Shown one piece after another: positions 27,826 through 37,019 of a DNA stretch of 64,000 nucleotides. The number at the start of each line of letters is the position of its first letter. Within the stretch, counting starts at the first letter, position 1. A model generated the notes under the pieces. The model had not been told where the DNA came from and ran no database searches. It saw nothing but the letters and a program-made list of their open reading frames with translations. The DNA is taken from contig NZ_JAKRET010000010.1 in the NCBI RefSeq assembly GCF_022664395.1, forward strand, positions 108,654-172,653, given 5' to 3'. The position numbers and the translations under genes were made by a program. Source of the DNA: Sphingomonas lacusdianchii (lineage in GTDB: Bacteria; Pseudomonadota; Alphaproteobacteria; Sphingomonadales; Sphingomonadaceae).

Positions 27826-29753
27826 CAGTAGCTGAGCCTTACGCCACCATAGGCGGCGCGCCCCGGCGTCCCATATTGGAAGATCGTCTGATAGCGTTCG
27901 TCGAACAGATTTTCGACGCGGCCATAGACTTCGATCCGTTCGGTGACCGGGAACGATGCGCGCAGATCGGTCAGGACATAGCCGTCCACCCGCCGCGTAT
28001 TCGACGCATTGTCGAAACTGTCGCCGATCATGGTGACGGTCGCGCCCACGCCCAGCCCGAAGCCCCAGCGATAATCGGCATTGACCGTGAGGCTATCGCC
28101 CGGACGCCGCGCCAGCTTGCGCCCGAAATTGGCGGTGCCGGCCGAGCGGTTCTCGGCATCCAGCCACGTATAGGCGGCGGCGACGGTGAACGCCTCCACC
28201 GGACGCAGCTTCAGCGCGAATTCCAGCCCCTTCGCCTCGGCACGCGCGATATTGTCATAGGTGCCGAACGGGCGTCCGGCACAGATGCCGGTACCGGTTG
28301 CGGGACAGGAGATGAACGCGATCAGATCCTTCGACGTCCGGTCGAACCATGTCGCGCTCGCCTCGACCGCGCCATCGAGCCCGCGCTGGGTGATGCCCGC
28401 GTCCCAGCCCTGCGAACGTTCGGGGGTCAGCAGCGCATTCCCATATTCGCTCTGCAACTGGTACAGCGTCGGCGCCTTGAACCCTTCGGAATAGCTGGCG
28501 CGCAGCAGCGTGTTGCCCCGGTTCGGCGACCATACGCCGCTGCCCGCGAACACGGTCGCCCCGCCGAAGACATTATGGTCGTCGTGCCGCACGCCGCCGG
28601 TCAGCGTCAGGTTCGCGATCGGCGTCACCGCCAGCTGGCCATAGACCCCGAACAGCCGCGCACGGCCGGTGGTCGGCGTGCCGCCATAGCTGGACGAGGT
28701 GAAGCGCGACACTTCGCGTTCGACGCCGAAGGTCGCGAACACCGCGTCGGTCACGTCGAACGACCCCTGATAGTCGAAACGATCGTTGCGCCCCTTGCCC
28801 CGGAACGTCTCGGTCGGGATACCGTCGGGATCGGTGTTGGTGCGGTTGCTCGACGTATGGGCATAGCCGATGCGGTTGCGGAACCGCCCGTCGAACAGCG
28901 CGGCGTTCAGGCCGGTATAGCCGGTCCACTGCTCGGCATCGCCATATTCCCGCGTATCGCCGAAACTGAAGCTTGGTGCCGGAAAGCCATCGATCTCGGT
29001 CCGCCCGTTCGAATAGAAGCCGCGGACGTCGACCGACACGGCATCGGCCAGCGCCACCGACACGCTGCCGTTCGCGCCATAGTTGCGATAGCCATCGGCC
29101 TCACGCCCCGGCGCATAGGCCGAAATGCCGTCGGTCGTCAGGAAACCGCCACCAATGCTGGCCGAAACCGGTCCGGCCTTGCCCGAGATGTTGGCGAACC
29201 CCTGTCCGGTACCGAACGAGCCGCCCTCGCCGCGCACGTTGATCGACAGGTCGTCGGTCGGCTGGCGGGTAATGAGGTTGACGACCCCGCCGATCGCCTG
29301 ACTGCCCCACAGCACCGACTGCGGCCCACGCAGGACTTCGATGCGGGCGATATTGCCGACCAGCAGATTGCCGAAATTGAACCCGCCCCCCGGCGACGAC
29401 GGATCGTTCAGCTTGACGCCGTCGATCAGCGCGACGGTCTGATCGCTGTCGGCGCCGCGGATGTTGACGCTGGTCGTCGTGCCGATGCCGCCATTGCGGG
29501 TGACGGTCACGCCCGGCGTCTGGCGCAGCAGGTCGGATACGACCACTGCCTGCCGCTGTTCGATGGTGGCGAGGTCGATCACCGTCACCGCCTGCCCGAC
29601 GGTATCGACCGGCCGCGCCTCGCGATTGGCGGTGACGACGATCTCGTCGTCGCCCTGCGCCACGCGTTCGAGGCCGGCGGACGACTGCGCGCTCTGCGCA
29701 AAGCTCGGGGTTGCCGCCAACAGGCAGGGCAGCAACAGGAAACGGGTCTTCAT
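27825..29753 (-). CDS. btuB: TonB-dependent vitamin B12 receptor
   Basis: This outer-membrane receptor has 642 residues and signal peptide MKTRFLLLPCLLAATPSFAQ. The TonB box region DEIVVTA is followed by the plug with LLRQTPGVTVTRNGG and VALIDGVKLNDPSSPGGGFN, the latter characteristic of BtuB. The barrel ends YGGVRLSY. GGGGGAT lies 9 bases before the ATG. It heads the operon directly behind the cobalamin riboswitch. Confidence 0.95.
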   Translation of the reverse strand: MKTRFLLLPCLLAATPSFAQSAQSSAGLERVAQGDDEIVVTANREARPVDTVGQAVTVIDLATIEQRQAVVVSDLLRQTPGVTVTRNGGIGTTTSVNIRGADSDQTVALIDGVKLNDPSSPGGGFNFGNLLVGNIARIEVLRGPQSVLWGSQAIGGVVNLITRQPTDDLSINVRGEGGSFGTGQGFANISGKAGPVSASIGGGFLTTDGISAYAPGREADGYRNYGANGSVSVALADAVSVDVRGFYSNGRTEIDGFPAPSFSFGDTREYGDAEQWTGYTGLNAALFDGRFRNRIGYAHTSSNRTNTDPDGIPTETFRGKGRNDRFDYQGSFDVTDAVFATFGVEREVSRFTSSSYGGTPTTGRARLFGVYGQLAVTPIANLTLTGGVRHDDHNVFGGATVFAGSGVWSPNRGNTLLRASYSEGFKAPTLYQLQSEYGNALLTPERSQGWDAGITQRGLDGAVEASATWFDRTSKDLIAFISCPATGTGICAGRPFGTYDNIARAEAKGLEFALKLRPVEAFTVAAAYTWLDAENRSAGTANFGRKLARRPGDSLTVNADYRWGFGLGVGATVTMIGDSFDNASNTRRVDGYVLTDLRASFPVTERIEVYGRVENLFDERYQTIFQYGTPGRAAYGGVRLSY

Positions 29754-29879
29754 TCGGGTAATCCCCCTAGATGCAATCCGGGGGCGCACGCGACAGGAGC
29801 GGCAGACAGCTATCCCCCGCGCACACGACCCCAACGACGTCGTCACGCGAGGAAACCCTCGATCACCCGGCACACCCCG

Positions 29880-30075
29880 TCCGCGCGAAGGACAACCGCG
29901 ACGGGCAGGTCTCCTGGCTCCCGGGTCGTCGCCTTGCCCGGCCTTCCCGGACGGATGTCCAGTGGCACACGGGGGAGCAAGGCTCGCCGGTCACAGTTGC
30001 GGGGGCAGCCCCGGATGACGCGTGCGGACACGCGCTTCCGGGTTCCCTTTTCATCCCATTTCTGGGAACCTGTCG
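29880..30075 (-). ncRNA. Cobalamin (B12) riboswitch
   Basis: The minus strand carries the conserved elements in order: GGTTC with AAAAGGGAA, GCCCCCGCAACTGTGA, GTGCCACTGG, CCGGGAAGG, and the B12 box AGCCAGGAGACCTGCC at 29919-29904. It lies 127 bases before the btuB start. Downstream, a CCCCC run (29784-29780) can pair either with the btuB ribosome site GGGGG (29767-29763) or with an upstream GGGGG (29818-29814), so control is probably at translation. Confidence 0.95.
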
Positions 30076-30083
30076 CATCCGCG

Positions 30084-30112
30084 CCCTTAGAGCGCATCGG
30101 GGCACAGGACAA
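30084..30112 (-). promoter_or_regulatory. Candidate promoter of the B12 operon
   Basis: On the minus strand TTGTCC (30112-30107) and TAAGGG (30089-30084) are separated by 17 bases. Transcription would start near 30077, just ahead of the riboswitch. The -10 is poor. The -35 covers the bases just before the cobU start codon on the other strand. Confidence 0.35.
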
Positions 30113-30113
30113 G

Positions 30114-30629
30114 ATGGCGACGAGTTTGTTCGTGGGCGGGGCGCGTTCGGGCAAGAGCCGGCTGGCGCAGCAGGCGTGCGAGGCGCTGGCCGGCCCCTGG
30201 ACCTATCTGGCGACGGCGGAAGCGTGGGACGCGGAGATGACCGACCGCATCGCCCGCCACCGCGCCGATCGCGGTCCCGGCTGGCATACGGTCGAATGCC
30301 CGGTCGATCTGGCGGCGGCGATCGATGCGGCGACGGGGCCGGTGCTGGTCGATTGCCTGACGCTATGGCTGTCGAACCTGATGCTCGGCGACCATGATAT
30401 CGACCGCCACACCGCCGACCTGCTCGCCGCGATCGGCCGGGCGCGGCACCCGGTGCTGCTGGTCGGCAACGAGGTCGGCATGGGCATCGTCCCCGACCAT
30501 CCGCTGGGCCGCGCGTTTCGCGACGCGGCGGGGCGGTTGAATCAGGCGGTGGCGGCGAAGGTCGATCGCTGCTGGTTCGTCGTGGCGGGCATGGTGCTGC
30601 CGCTGGAGCGGTTCGAGCCCGCACCCTGA
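30114..30629 (+). CDS. cobU: Bifunctional adenosylcobinamide kinase / cobinamide-phosphate guanylyltransferase
   Basis: This 171-residue enzyme phosphorylates adenosylcobinamide and adds GMP. The P-loop reads VGGARSGKSRLAQQ, followed by YLATAEAWDAEM, the HRADRGPGWHTVE block, VLVDCLTLWLSNLM and VGNEVGMGIVP. The open frame extends upstream but only as antisense of btuB and the riboswitch. It is divergent from the B12 operon, so it does not sit behind the riboswitch. A large palindromic repeat follows it. Confidence 0.95.
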   Translation: MATSLFVGGARSGKSRLAQQACEALAGPWTYLATAEAWDAEMTDRIARHRADRGPGWHTVECPVDLAAAIDAATGPVLVDCLTLWLSNLMLGDHDIDRHTADLLAAIGRARHPVLLVGNEVGMGIVPDHPLGRAFRDAAGRLNQAVAAKVDRCWFVVAGMVLPLERFEPAP

Positions 30630-30672
30630 CAATATCCCCGCATCGGCGAGACTTTAGCGAAACGCTCTTCTC

Positions 30673-30762
30673 GTACCCCGGCGAAGGCCGGGGCCCAGTT
30701 GGGGGACGTCGGTAAGGTCGGGAAAAGCCTTCCCAACTGGACCCCGGCCTTCGCCGGGGTAC
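30673..30762. repeat. Interspersed palindromic repeat (REP-like), family 1
   Basis: Left arm 30673-30703 (GTACCCCGGCGAAGGCCGGG onward) and right arm 30732-30762 are nearly perfect reverse complements, each with an internal small hairpin. It lies between cobU and the convergent NmrA-like gene and could act as a two-way terminator. Elements of this look are scattered through sphingomonad genomes. Confidence 0.8.
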
Positions 30763-30823
30763 GGTATTTCTTAGGTGATCGGGCGACTTTCGCAGGCCTT
30801 GCCTCCGCGAGGATACGGCCGAC

Positions 30824-31705
30824 TCACTGCGCCATCACCTCTCGCAACGGGGTCCAGTCCACATCATAGCGCCCATTGTCCACCGGTGCACTCGGCGCCC
30901 GCCCATCGAACATGTTGTGCAGATACTGCATACCCTGCCATGCCGGAAACACCTGATCCCGCGCGGGAAACAGCCGGCGCGTGACCCCAATCATCCGCGC
31001 CAGCGAGGCCAAAGACCCCGCCCGCAACAGCCCATAGGGCCGGCCCGTCACCTCCCCCATCAATGCCGCCAGATCGCGCGCGCTGACCTCGGCCCCCGCG
31101 ATATGCAGGTCGCGCGGCGCGGCCGGATCGAGCGCGGCGGCGGCGGTATAGGCGGCGACATCGTTCTTGGTCGTCAGCGCGAACTTCACGTCCGCATCAC
31201 CCCAGTACAGCACGCGCCGCACCCGCCGCTGGATCAGCGGCATTTGCCCGTTCAGCATATCGGCGAACGCGCCGTTGAAGATCGATGTCGCCATGATCGG
31301 CGCGGTGTCGATCCGGGTGCGGAAGGCGCGGCGCAAGTCGAAATTGCGGTTGGTGCCGGTCGGCAGCGCGCGATAGTCGATCGAGAAGTCCGACGGGATG
31401 AACCGCGCCGCCCCGCCGCCCAGCGCCGCGTCGAGCAGCCGCGTCTGCGCATCGAGGATCGTCTCGCCCAACCCGTTCAGCGCCGACACCACGCACACCA
31501 CGGAGCGACAGGCATGGGCCAGCGCCTGCGCGTCGCCGAAATCGACCGGGTGGGGATCGGCCCCGATCGCCTCCAGCGCCGCGATCCGGTCGGGCGCGGC
31601 ACCGGGCCGGACTAGCGCCCGCACCTTCGCACCGCGCGCGACTGCCGCCTTCGCGATCCGCCCGCCCAAATCGCCGGTCGCCCCCGCGACGATGATCGTG
31701 TCCAT
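30824..31705 (-). CDS. NmrA-like NAD(P)-binding protein
   Basis: This 293-residue atypical short-chain dehydrogenase has the N-terminal dinucleotide site VAGATGDLGGRIA and LVRPGA at the end of β2. A classical YxxxK pair is not obvious. NmrA/isoflavone-reductase-like proteins act as reductases or NADP sensors; the substrate is unknown. It is monocistronic and divergent from the glycosyltransferase gene at 31789. Confidence 0.82.
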   Translation of the reverse strand: MDTIIVAGATGDLGGRIAKAAVARGAKVRALVRPGAAPDRIAALEAIGADPHPVDFGDAQALAHACRSVVCVVSALNGLGETILDAQTRLLDAALGGGAARFIPSDFSIDYRALPTGTNRNFDLRRAFRTRIDTAPIMATSIFNGAFADMLNGQMPLIQRRVRRVLYWGDADVKFALTTKNDVAAYTAAAALDPAAPRDLHIAGAEVSARDLAALMGEVTGRPYGLLRAGSLASLARMIGVTRRLFPARDQVFPAWQGMQYLHNMFDGRAPSAPVDNGRYDVDWTPLREVMAQ

Positions 31706-31788
31706 GTCCGTTTCCCGCCTGTCGTTCCGACGAACCGTCAGGCCGCGTCGTGCGTTCCCCGTCGCGGCAACGCAAGGGGGCGATTAAC

Positions 31789-32655
31789 ATGAGTCAAGGC
31801 ACGGCACCGCGCTGCCCGATCTGCGGCAACGCCAACTGGCACGACCGCGGGCTGCCCGAATGCACCCATTGCGGGCTGGCGGTCGTCGATCTCGCCTTCG
31901 ACCCCGATCAGCTACGCACCGCGATCGCCGATTATCTGCGCGGCCGATCGTCCGAACGTGGCTTCACGCTGGCCCCCCATGCCCGGCGCAATGCGGCATG
32001 GGCACTGGGACTCATCGATGGCTGGCCCGTCATCCCCCGACCGCACGGCGTCACACTCGGCATGATCGCCCGCGCCGGCGAGGCGGACACCATCGCCACG
32101 ATGCTCGCCGACCTCCGCCCCGCCTTTCCCCACGCCATCGTCCTGCTCGACGGCACCCCCGCTGACGCAGCGGCCCTGGCCGAACGGACGCCTTGGGCGC
32201 AGATCGTCGCCCATCCGCTGAACGGAGACTTCGCGGCGCAGCGCAACCGGGTGCAGGCGCTGGCCAGCGGCTGGGTGCTGCAACTCGATACCGACGAATG
32301 GCCCGATGCGGCGTTGCTGGCCTCGCTCGGCTGGCTGACCCACGCGGCCGACCGCGACGGCCTGCAATCGCTCGGCCTGCCGCGCCGCAACTGGGTCGAT
32401 GGCGTGCAGTCGGCGCTGTGGCCCGATATCCAGTACCGGCTGAACCATGCCGGCATCCGTTTCGCCGGCACCGTCCACGAACGCCCGGTCGTGCCGTTCG
32501 AGCGCACCTCGCTCGCCCTCGCCGGCGCGATCGACCATCATCTCAGCCGGTCGCGCGTCGTCGAACGCTCGGTCGTCTACGAAGCCATGTCGACCGGCGC
32601 CGGCCGCCCCAGCGACGAAGCCGCGCTGCTCCGCCCGTTCGCCGCCGCGACATAG
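31789..32655 (+). CDS. Family 2 glycosyltransferase-like protein with N-terminal zinc ribbon
   Basis: This 288-residue protein starts with a four-cysteine zinc ribbon (CPICG ... CTHCG, residues 8-30). A compact GT-A domain follows: VTLGMIARAGEAD, then GDFAAQRNRVQALASGWVLQ and the metal motif LDTDEW. It resembles the family-2 enzymes that begin with clues such as D-F-S/A-x-x-R-N. The acceptor and donor are unknown. AAGGGGG lies ahead of the ATG. Its last 79 bases overlap the end of the opposite glycosyltransferase gene. Confidence 0.75.
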   Translation: MSQGTAPRCPICGNANWHDRGLPECTHCGLAVVDLAFDPDQLRTAIADYLRGRSSERGFTLAPHARRNAAWALGLIDGWPVIPRPHGVTLGMIARAGEADTIATMLADLRPAFPHAIVLLDGTPADAAALAERTPWAQIVAHPLNGDFAAQRNRVQALASGWVLQLDTDEWPDAALLASLGWLTHAADRDGLQSLGLPRRNWVDGVQSALWPDIQYRLNHAGIRFAGTVHERPVVPFERTSLALAGAIDHHLSRSRVVERSVVYEAMSTGAGRPSDEAALLRPFAAAT

Positions 32656-33797
32656 GCCGCTACCGTCTCCGCCGCGAGTCCGGCGCGGGTGAAGCGCCCT
32701 GCCGCGACCCGCGCCGCCGCCGACAGCGCGATGCGCAGCTCGCCATCGCGCAGCATCCGCCGAAGGATCGCGCCCAGCGCCACCGCCGTACAATCCTGTG
32801 CCAGCAACCCCGCACCGCTGCCGCCGACGAACAATTGGGCGCTCGGATCCTCGCCGCATGCCGCGATCGGCCGGCCGAAGGTCATCGCTTCCTGATAGAC
32901 CAGCCCGAAACTTTCGTACCGCGACGGCGCGACGACGATATCCGCTGCCGCCAGCGCGGCATGCAGCATGTCGTCGTCGACCCGGTGATAGCTGTCGATC
33001 CGCTTGAGCGCGGCGGGCGGCAGCCGGTCGAGTTCCTGCCGGTGCAGCCCGATCATCGTCAGCCGGAAATCCGGCAGCGTCCCGGCATCGGCCTCCGCCG
33101 CCAGCGCGGGCAGCGCGCCGATCAGCGCGTCGGTGCCTTTGCGCGGTTCGTTGCGCCCGACGAACAGCATCCGCAGCACATCGTTACCCGGCGGATAGGG
33201 TGCCGCGCGTCCCGCATCGACGATCGCGGGGGGTAGGCTGAGGCCGATCACCGCATGGCCCGGCCCCGGCGGCTGCGTGCCATAGAGTGCCGCGACCTTC
33301 GCACCATGCGCCTCGGTATTGGAAATCAGCCCGGCAGACTTCCGCGCCGACAATGCCTCCAGCGACACCGCCGCCCAGCGATCGATCCTGTCGCGCAACG
33401 ACCGTGGCTTGGCCGCGCTCGTCGCGACCGGGGTCGAGTTGCGCGTCACCAGCGGCACCGGCCCGGTCAGCGCGACCCACAGCCCCGGCGCATACCAGTT
33501 GGTCGCCTCGACCATGTCGAACGGCCGTTCGCCATGCAGCCGCCGCACGACCCGCGCGACCATCGCCGGACCGCACAGATGCCCGATCGCCGGCCAACGG
33601 CGCAACCTGGCAAGCCAGTCATCGGCCTGCGCCCCGACCACCTCGACCGCACCGTCCATGCTGCGGTCCGCGCGGTCCATCGTCACGACACGCACGTCAT
33701 GCCCCGCCTCGGCCAGCGCCTGCGCGATCTCGCGCGCCGCACGCGACAGGCCGCTTTTCTCGGGCGGATAGGCCCAGGTAATGACCCCGACCCTCAT
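32577..33797 (-). CDS. Family 4 glycosyltransferase
   Basis: This 406-residue GT-B enzyme begins MRVGVITWAYPPEKSGLSR, a typical N-terminal Rossmann start with the acceptor loop. The C-terminal half has FVGRNEPRKGTDALI and the donor motif PSRYESFGLVYQEAMTFGRP, ending in a Ser/Ala-rich tail. The ATG overlaps the stop of the upstream glycosyltransferase as ATGA, so the two work together. Its 3' end overlaps the convergent gene by 79 bases. Confidence 0.88.
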   Translation of the reverse strand: MRVGVITWAYPPEKSGLSRAAREIAQALAEAGHDVRVVTMDRADRSMDGAVEVVGAQADDWLARLRRWPAIGHLCGPAMVARVVRRLHGERPFDMVEATNWYAPGLWVALTGPVPLVTRNSTPVATSAAKPRSLRDRIDRWAAVSLEALSARKSAGLISNTEAHGAKVAALYGTQPPGPGHAVIGLSLPPAIVDAGRAAPYPPGNDVLRMLFVGRNEPRKGTDALIGALPALAAEADAGTLPDFRLTMIGLHRQELDRLPPAALKRIDSYHRVDDDMLHAALAAADIVVAPSRYESFGLVYQEAMTFGRPIAACGEDPSAQLFVGGSGAGLLAQDCTAVALGAILRRMLRDGELRIALSAAARVAAGRFTRAGLAAETVAAYVAAANGRSSAASSLGRPAPVDMAS

Positions 33798-34858
33798 GCC
33801 ACCGCGCCCTGCGCCAGCGCGATCCGTTCGCGGTACAGCGTCACATAATCCTCCGCCATGCGCATCGCCGTGAAGCGCACCTCGAACCGTTCGCGCACCT
33901 TCGCCCGGTCGATCGTGTCGATCTGCGCCAGCGCTTCGACCGCCGCTTCCTCGCTCTTCACCACGAAGCCGGTGACGCCATGCTCGACGACCTCGCGCAC
34001 GCTGCCGCGATCCCATGCGATCACCGGCGTGCCGCACGCCATCGCCTCGATCATCACCAGGCCGAAGGGCTCGGGCCAGTCGATCGGGAACAGCAGCGCC
34101 GCCGCCGCGCCCAGCAGCGCCTGTTTGCCGCGATCGTCGACTTCGCCGATATGCTCGGCATCCGCGCCCAGCAGGGGTGCGACCCGTTCGTCGAAATAGC
34201 GCGGATTGCCGACATCGATGCCCCCGGCCAGCCGGATCGGCCGCCCCGCCGCCCGCGCGACGCGGATCGCGACGTCGGGCCGCTTCTGGTCGGTCATCCG
34301 CCCGATAAAGGCCACCGCTTCGCCGCCCGGCCCCGGCGAAAACCGGTCGGCCGGAATGCCGTGATGCACCACCCCCGCGCGGTTGGCGCGCGGCAGGTCA
34401 CGCGCCTGCGCCGCCGAGATCGCCGCGACCGGCAGTTCGGGAAAGCTGTGGAAGAACAGCTTGCGGTCGAGGTCGTCCAATCGCCAGTGCACCGTCGTCA
34501 CGCTCTGTCCGATCCGATCGCCCAGCACGGCGGCATGGGCGAATTCGCCATGGCAATGGACGATGTCGAATTCGTGCAGATGCTTCGCCAGCAGTCCCAG
34601 TTGCGCTGCCTCCAGCGCGGCGGGCACGCCGGGCGCGACCGGCCCGTGATAGGCCTGCAGCGCGCGCAGGCTGGGATGGGCGGACAGATGGCGCGCAGTG
34701 GTCACGCTGTCGCTGGGGGCGATCAGCGTGACCTCATGGCCCATCGCCATCAGCGCCTCGGTCAGGTCGGATACCACCCGCTCGGTCCCGCCGGTCTTTC
34801 CGGGGGGCGTGGGGTAGATGACGGGGGCGATCTGCGCGATCCGAAGCGGGGATACCAT
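33794..34858 (-). CDS. Family 4 glycosyltransferase
   Basis: This 354-residue GT-B enzyme opens with LRIAQIAPVIYPTPPGKTGG and GTERVVSDLTEAL. The donor site carries FIGRMTDQKRPDVAI and FPIDWPEPFGLVMIEAMACG. The start at ATG 34858 is preceded only by a weak GGTGGG. It is divergent from the sucrose-phosphate synthase gene, 82 bases apart, and coupled to the next glycosyltransferase. Confidence 0.88.
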   Translation of the reverse strand: MVSPLRIAQIAPVIYPTPPGKTGGTERVVSDLTEALMAMGHEVTLIAPSDSVTTARHLSAHPSLRALQAYHGPVAPGVPAALEAAQLGLLAKHLHEFDIVHCHGEFAHAAVLGDRIGQSVTTVHWRLDDLDRKLFFHSFPELPVAAISAAQARDLPRANRAGVVHHGIPADRFSPGPGGEAVAFIGRMTDQKRPDVAIRVARAAGRPIRLAGGIDVGNPRYFDERVAPLLGADAEHIGEVDDRGKQALLGAAAALLFPIDWPEPFGLVMIEAMACGTPVIAWDRGSVREVVEHGVTGFVVKSEEAAVEALAQIDTIDRAKVRERFEVRFTAMRMAEDYVTLYRERIALAQGAVA

Positions 34859-34940
34859 CGCCCACCGGAACCAAGCGGGAGCCGAACGGTTCCTGTCGGG
34901 GCGGGCACAAGTCCGCAAATTTTAACGGGAAAGTTCCGTA

Positions 34941-37019
34941 ATGTTCATATTGCACCTCGCGCTACAGGGCTGTCTTCGTGCGCGCGAGGTCGAATATGGC
35001 GTTACCGCCGACACCGGCGGCCATATCCGCTATCTGCTCGATCTGGTCGCCGCCACCGGCCGGAACGACGCCATTACCCGGACCGAGATCGTCACCCGCG
35101 CCTTTCGCGGCGGCCCGCTCGGCGACGGTTACTGGCGCGAGGTGGAAACGATCGACGACACCACCCGGCTGGTTCGCCTGCGCTCGGCCAGCGACGCCTA
35201 TCTGGCCAAGGAAGCGCTGTGGCAGGAACAGGACAGCCTGATCGACGCGCTCGTCATGCATATCGAGGGGCTCGACCGACGCCCCGACCTGATCCACGCC
35301 CATTATGCCGATGCCGGCGCGGTGGCGGCGGCGGTCAAGGCGCGGCTGGGCATCCCCTATCTCTTCACCGCCCATTCGCTGGGTCGGGTCAAGCGTATGG
35401 CCTTCGGCACCGACTGCGCCGAGACGCAGGGGCTGGAGCGCCGTATCGATATCGAGGACCGCGCCATCGCCGGTGCCGATGCGATCATCGCCTCGTCGCG
35501 CGACGAGGCGGAGGTGCAATATGCCGGCTATCCCAGCTACGATCCCGGCCGCATCCGCATCATCCCGCCGGGCAGCGATCTGGCGATGTTCGCGGGTACC
35601 TGCAGCGATGTGATGGTCGATGCGCGGATCGATCGCTTCCTTGCCGATCCGTCCAAGCCGGTGATCCTCGCGCTGGCACGGCCCGTCAGCAAGAAGAACC
35701 TTGCCGCCCTGGTCCATGCCTATGGCCGCTGCCCGGCGCTGCAGACCGCCGCCAATCTGGTGATCGTCGCCGGCACGCGCGACGATCCGCGCAGCCTCGA
35801 ACCTGAACTGGCCGGCAACATGGCCGAACTGTTCGCGCTGATCGACCGTTACGACCTGTACGGATCGGTCGCGATTCCCAAGACCCATGCCCCGCACGAG
35901 GTCCCCGCCCTCTATGCCCATGCCCGGGCGCGGCGCGGCATCTTCGTCAATCCGGCACTCAACGAACCCTTCGGCCTGACGCTGCTGGAGGCGGCGGCAT
36001 CGGGCCTGCCGCTGGTCGCGACCGACAGCGGCGGGCCGAACGACATTATCGAGGGCTGCGGCAACGGCATCCTCGTCGACCCGCGCGATCCGCAGGCGAT
36101 CGGCCGGGCAATGTTGACCATCCTGTCCGACGACGCGCTGTGGGACCGCTATTCGCGGGCAGGCGCGACCGCCGCCGAACTCTATGACTGGGACGGCCAT
36201 GTCGCGCGCTATGCCGAACTGGCGCAGGCGGTGATCGCCCCGCCCGCCCCGGTCGCCGAGGCACCGCGCCTGCTGCTGATCTCCGATATCGACAACACGC
36301 TGCTCGGGGAAAGCGAAGCGGCACAGGCGTTCAACCTGTGGCATGGCGACCAGCATGACATGATGTTCGGCATCGCCACCGGGCGCAGCCTGCACAGCGC
36401 GCTCGCGATCCTCGCCCAGAACCAGGTCGCGCCGCCTGCGGTCATGATCACCTCGGTCGGCTCGGAAATCTATCACCGCGGCCATGGCGGCATCTATGTC
36501 CGCGACGACGCATGGACCGCGACGATCGATGCCGGCTGGGATCGGCAGGCGATCGCCGCGCTGCTCGCCACGCAGGGCGATCTGCGTCCGCAAAGCCCGC
36601 TCGAACAGCGCAGCCACAAGCTGAGCTATTTTACCGCCGGCGAACCCGACATCGCCCAGCGCATCCGCGACCTGCTCGCCGATGCCGGCTTCGCCGCGTC
36701 GGTGATCCACAGCCATGGCCGCTATCTCGACATCCTCCCGCTCGCCGCGTCGAAGGGGACGGCGGTCGACTATGTCCGCCGACGCGCGGGGATGCGCCGC
36801 GATCAGGTGATCGTCGCCGGGGACAGCGGCAACGATGTCGAGATGCTGCGCGCCTGCGCCCATGCCATCATCGTCGGCAATTATTCGGACGGCCTCGCCC
36901 AGCGTCCCGACCTCGCCCACAGCTATGTCGCGCGGCGCGGCTATGCGTTCGGCATCATGGAGGGGGTCGCGCATTTCCGGGCGCAGCCGCAGCCGGTGCA
37001 GCAGCGCCTCTCGGCGTGA
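34941..37019 (+). CDS. Sucrose-phosphate synthase fused to a HAD sugar phosphatase
   Basis: This 692-residue protein couples two steps of sucrose synthesis. The GT4 domain (about 1-440) has DTGGHIRYLLDLV near the start, HAHYADAG, LARPVSKKNLAALV and NEPFGLTLLEAAASGLP, all typical of plant and bacterial sucrose-phosphate synthases. The HAD-IIB phosphatase domain (about 445-692) has the Asp pair in SDIDNTLLG (Asp449, Asp451) and VAGDSGNDVEML. Mannosylfructose-phosphate synthases are close relatives, so the product could be that sugar instead. Either would serve as a compatible solute. GGGAAAG precedes the ATG. Confidence 0.88.
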   Translation: MFILHLALQGCLRAREVEYGVTADTGGHIRYLLDLVAATGRNDAITRTEIVTRAFRGGPLGDGYWREVETIDDTTRLVRLRSASDAYLAKEALWQEQDSLIDALVMHIEGLDRRPDLIHAHYADAGAVAAAVKARLGIPYLFTAHSLGRVKRMAFGTDCAETQGLERRIDIEDRAIAGADAIIASSRDEAEVQYAGYPSYDPGRIRIIPPGSDLAMFAGTCSDVMVDARIDRFLADPSKPVILALARPVSKKNLAALVHAYGRCPALQTAANLVIVAGTRDDPRSLEPELAGNMAELFALIDRYDLYGSVAIPKTHAPHEVPALYAHARARRGIFVNPALNEPFGLTLLEAAASGLPLVATDSGGPNDIIEGCGNGILVDPRDPQAIGRAMLTILSDDALWDRYSRAGATAAELYDWDGHVARYAELAQAVIAPPAPVAEAPRLLLISDIDNTLLGESEAAQAFNLWHGDQHDMMFGIATGRSLHSALAILAQNQVAPPAVMITSVGSEIYHRGHGGIYVRDDAWTATIDAGWDRQAIAALLATQGDLRPQSPLEQRSHKLSYFTAGEPDIAQRIRDLLADAGFAASVIHSHGRYLDILPLAASKGTAVDYVRRRAGMRRDQVIVAGDSGNDVEMLRACAHAIIVGNYSDGLAQRPDLAHSYVARRGYAFGIMEGVAHFRAQPQPVQQRLSA

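Noticed and set aside
27651..30113. Long upstream extension of the cobU frame
   Set aside because: It runs antisense through btuB and the riboswitch; conserved CobU sequence begins at 30114.
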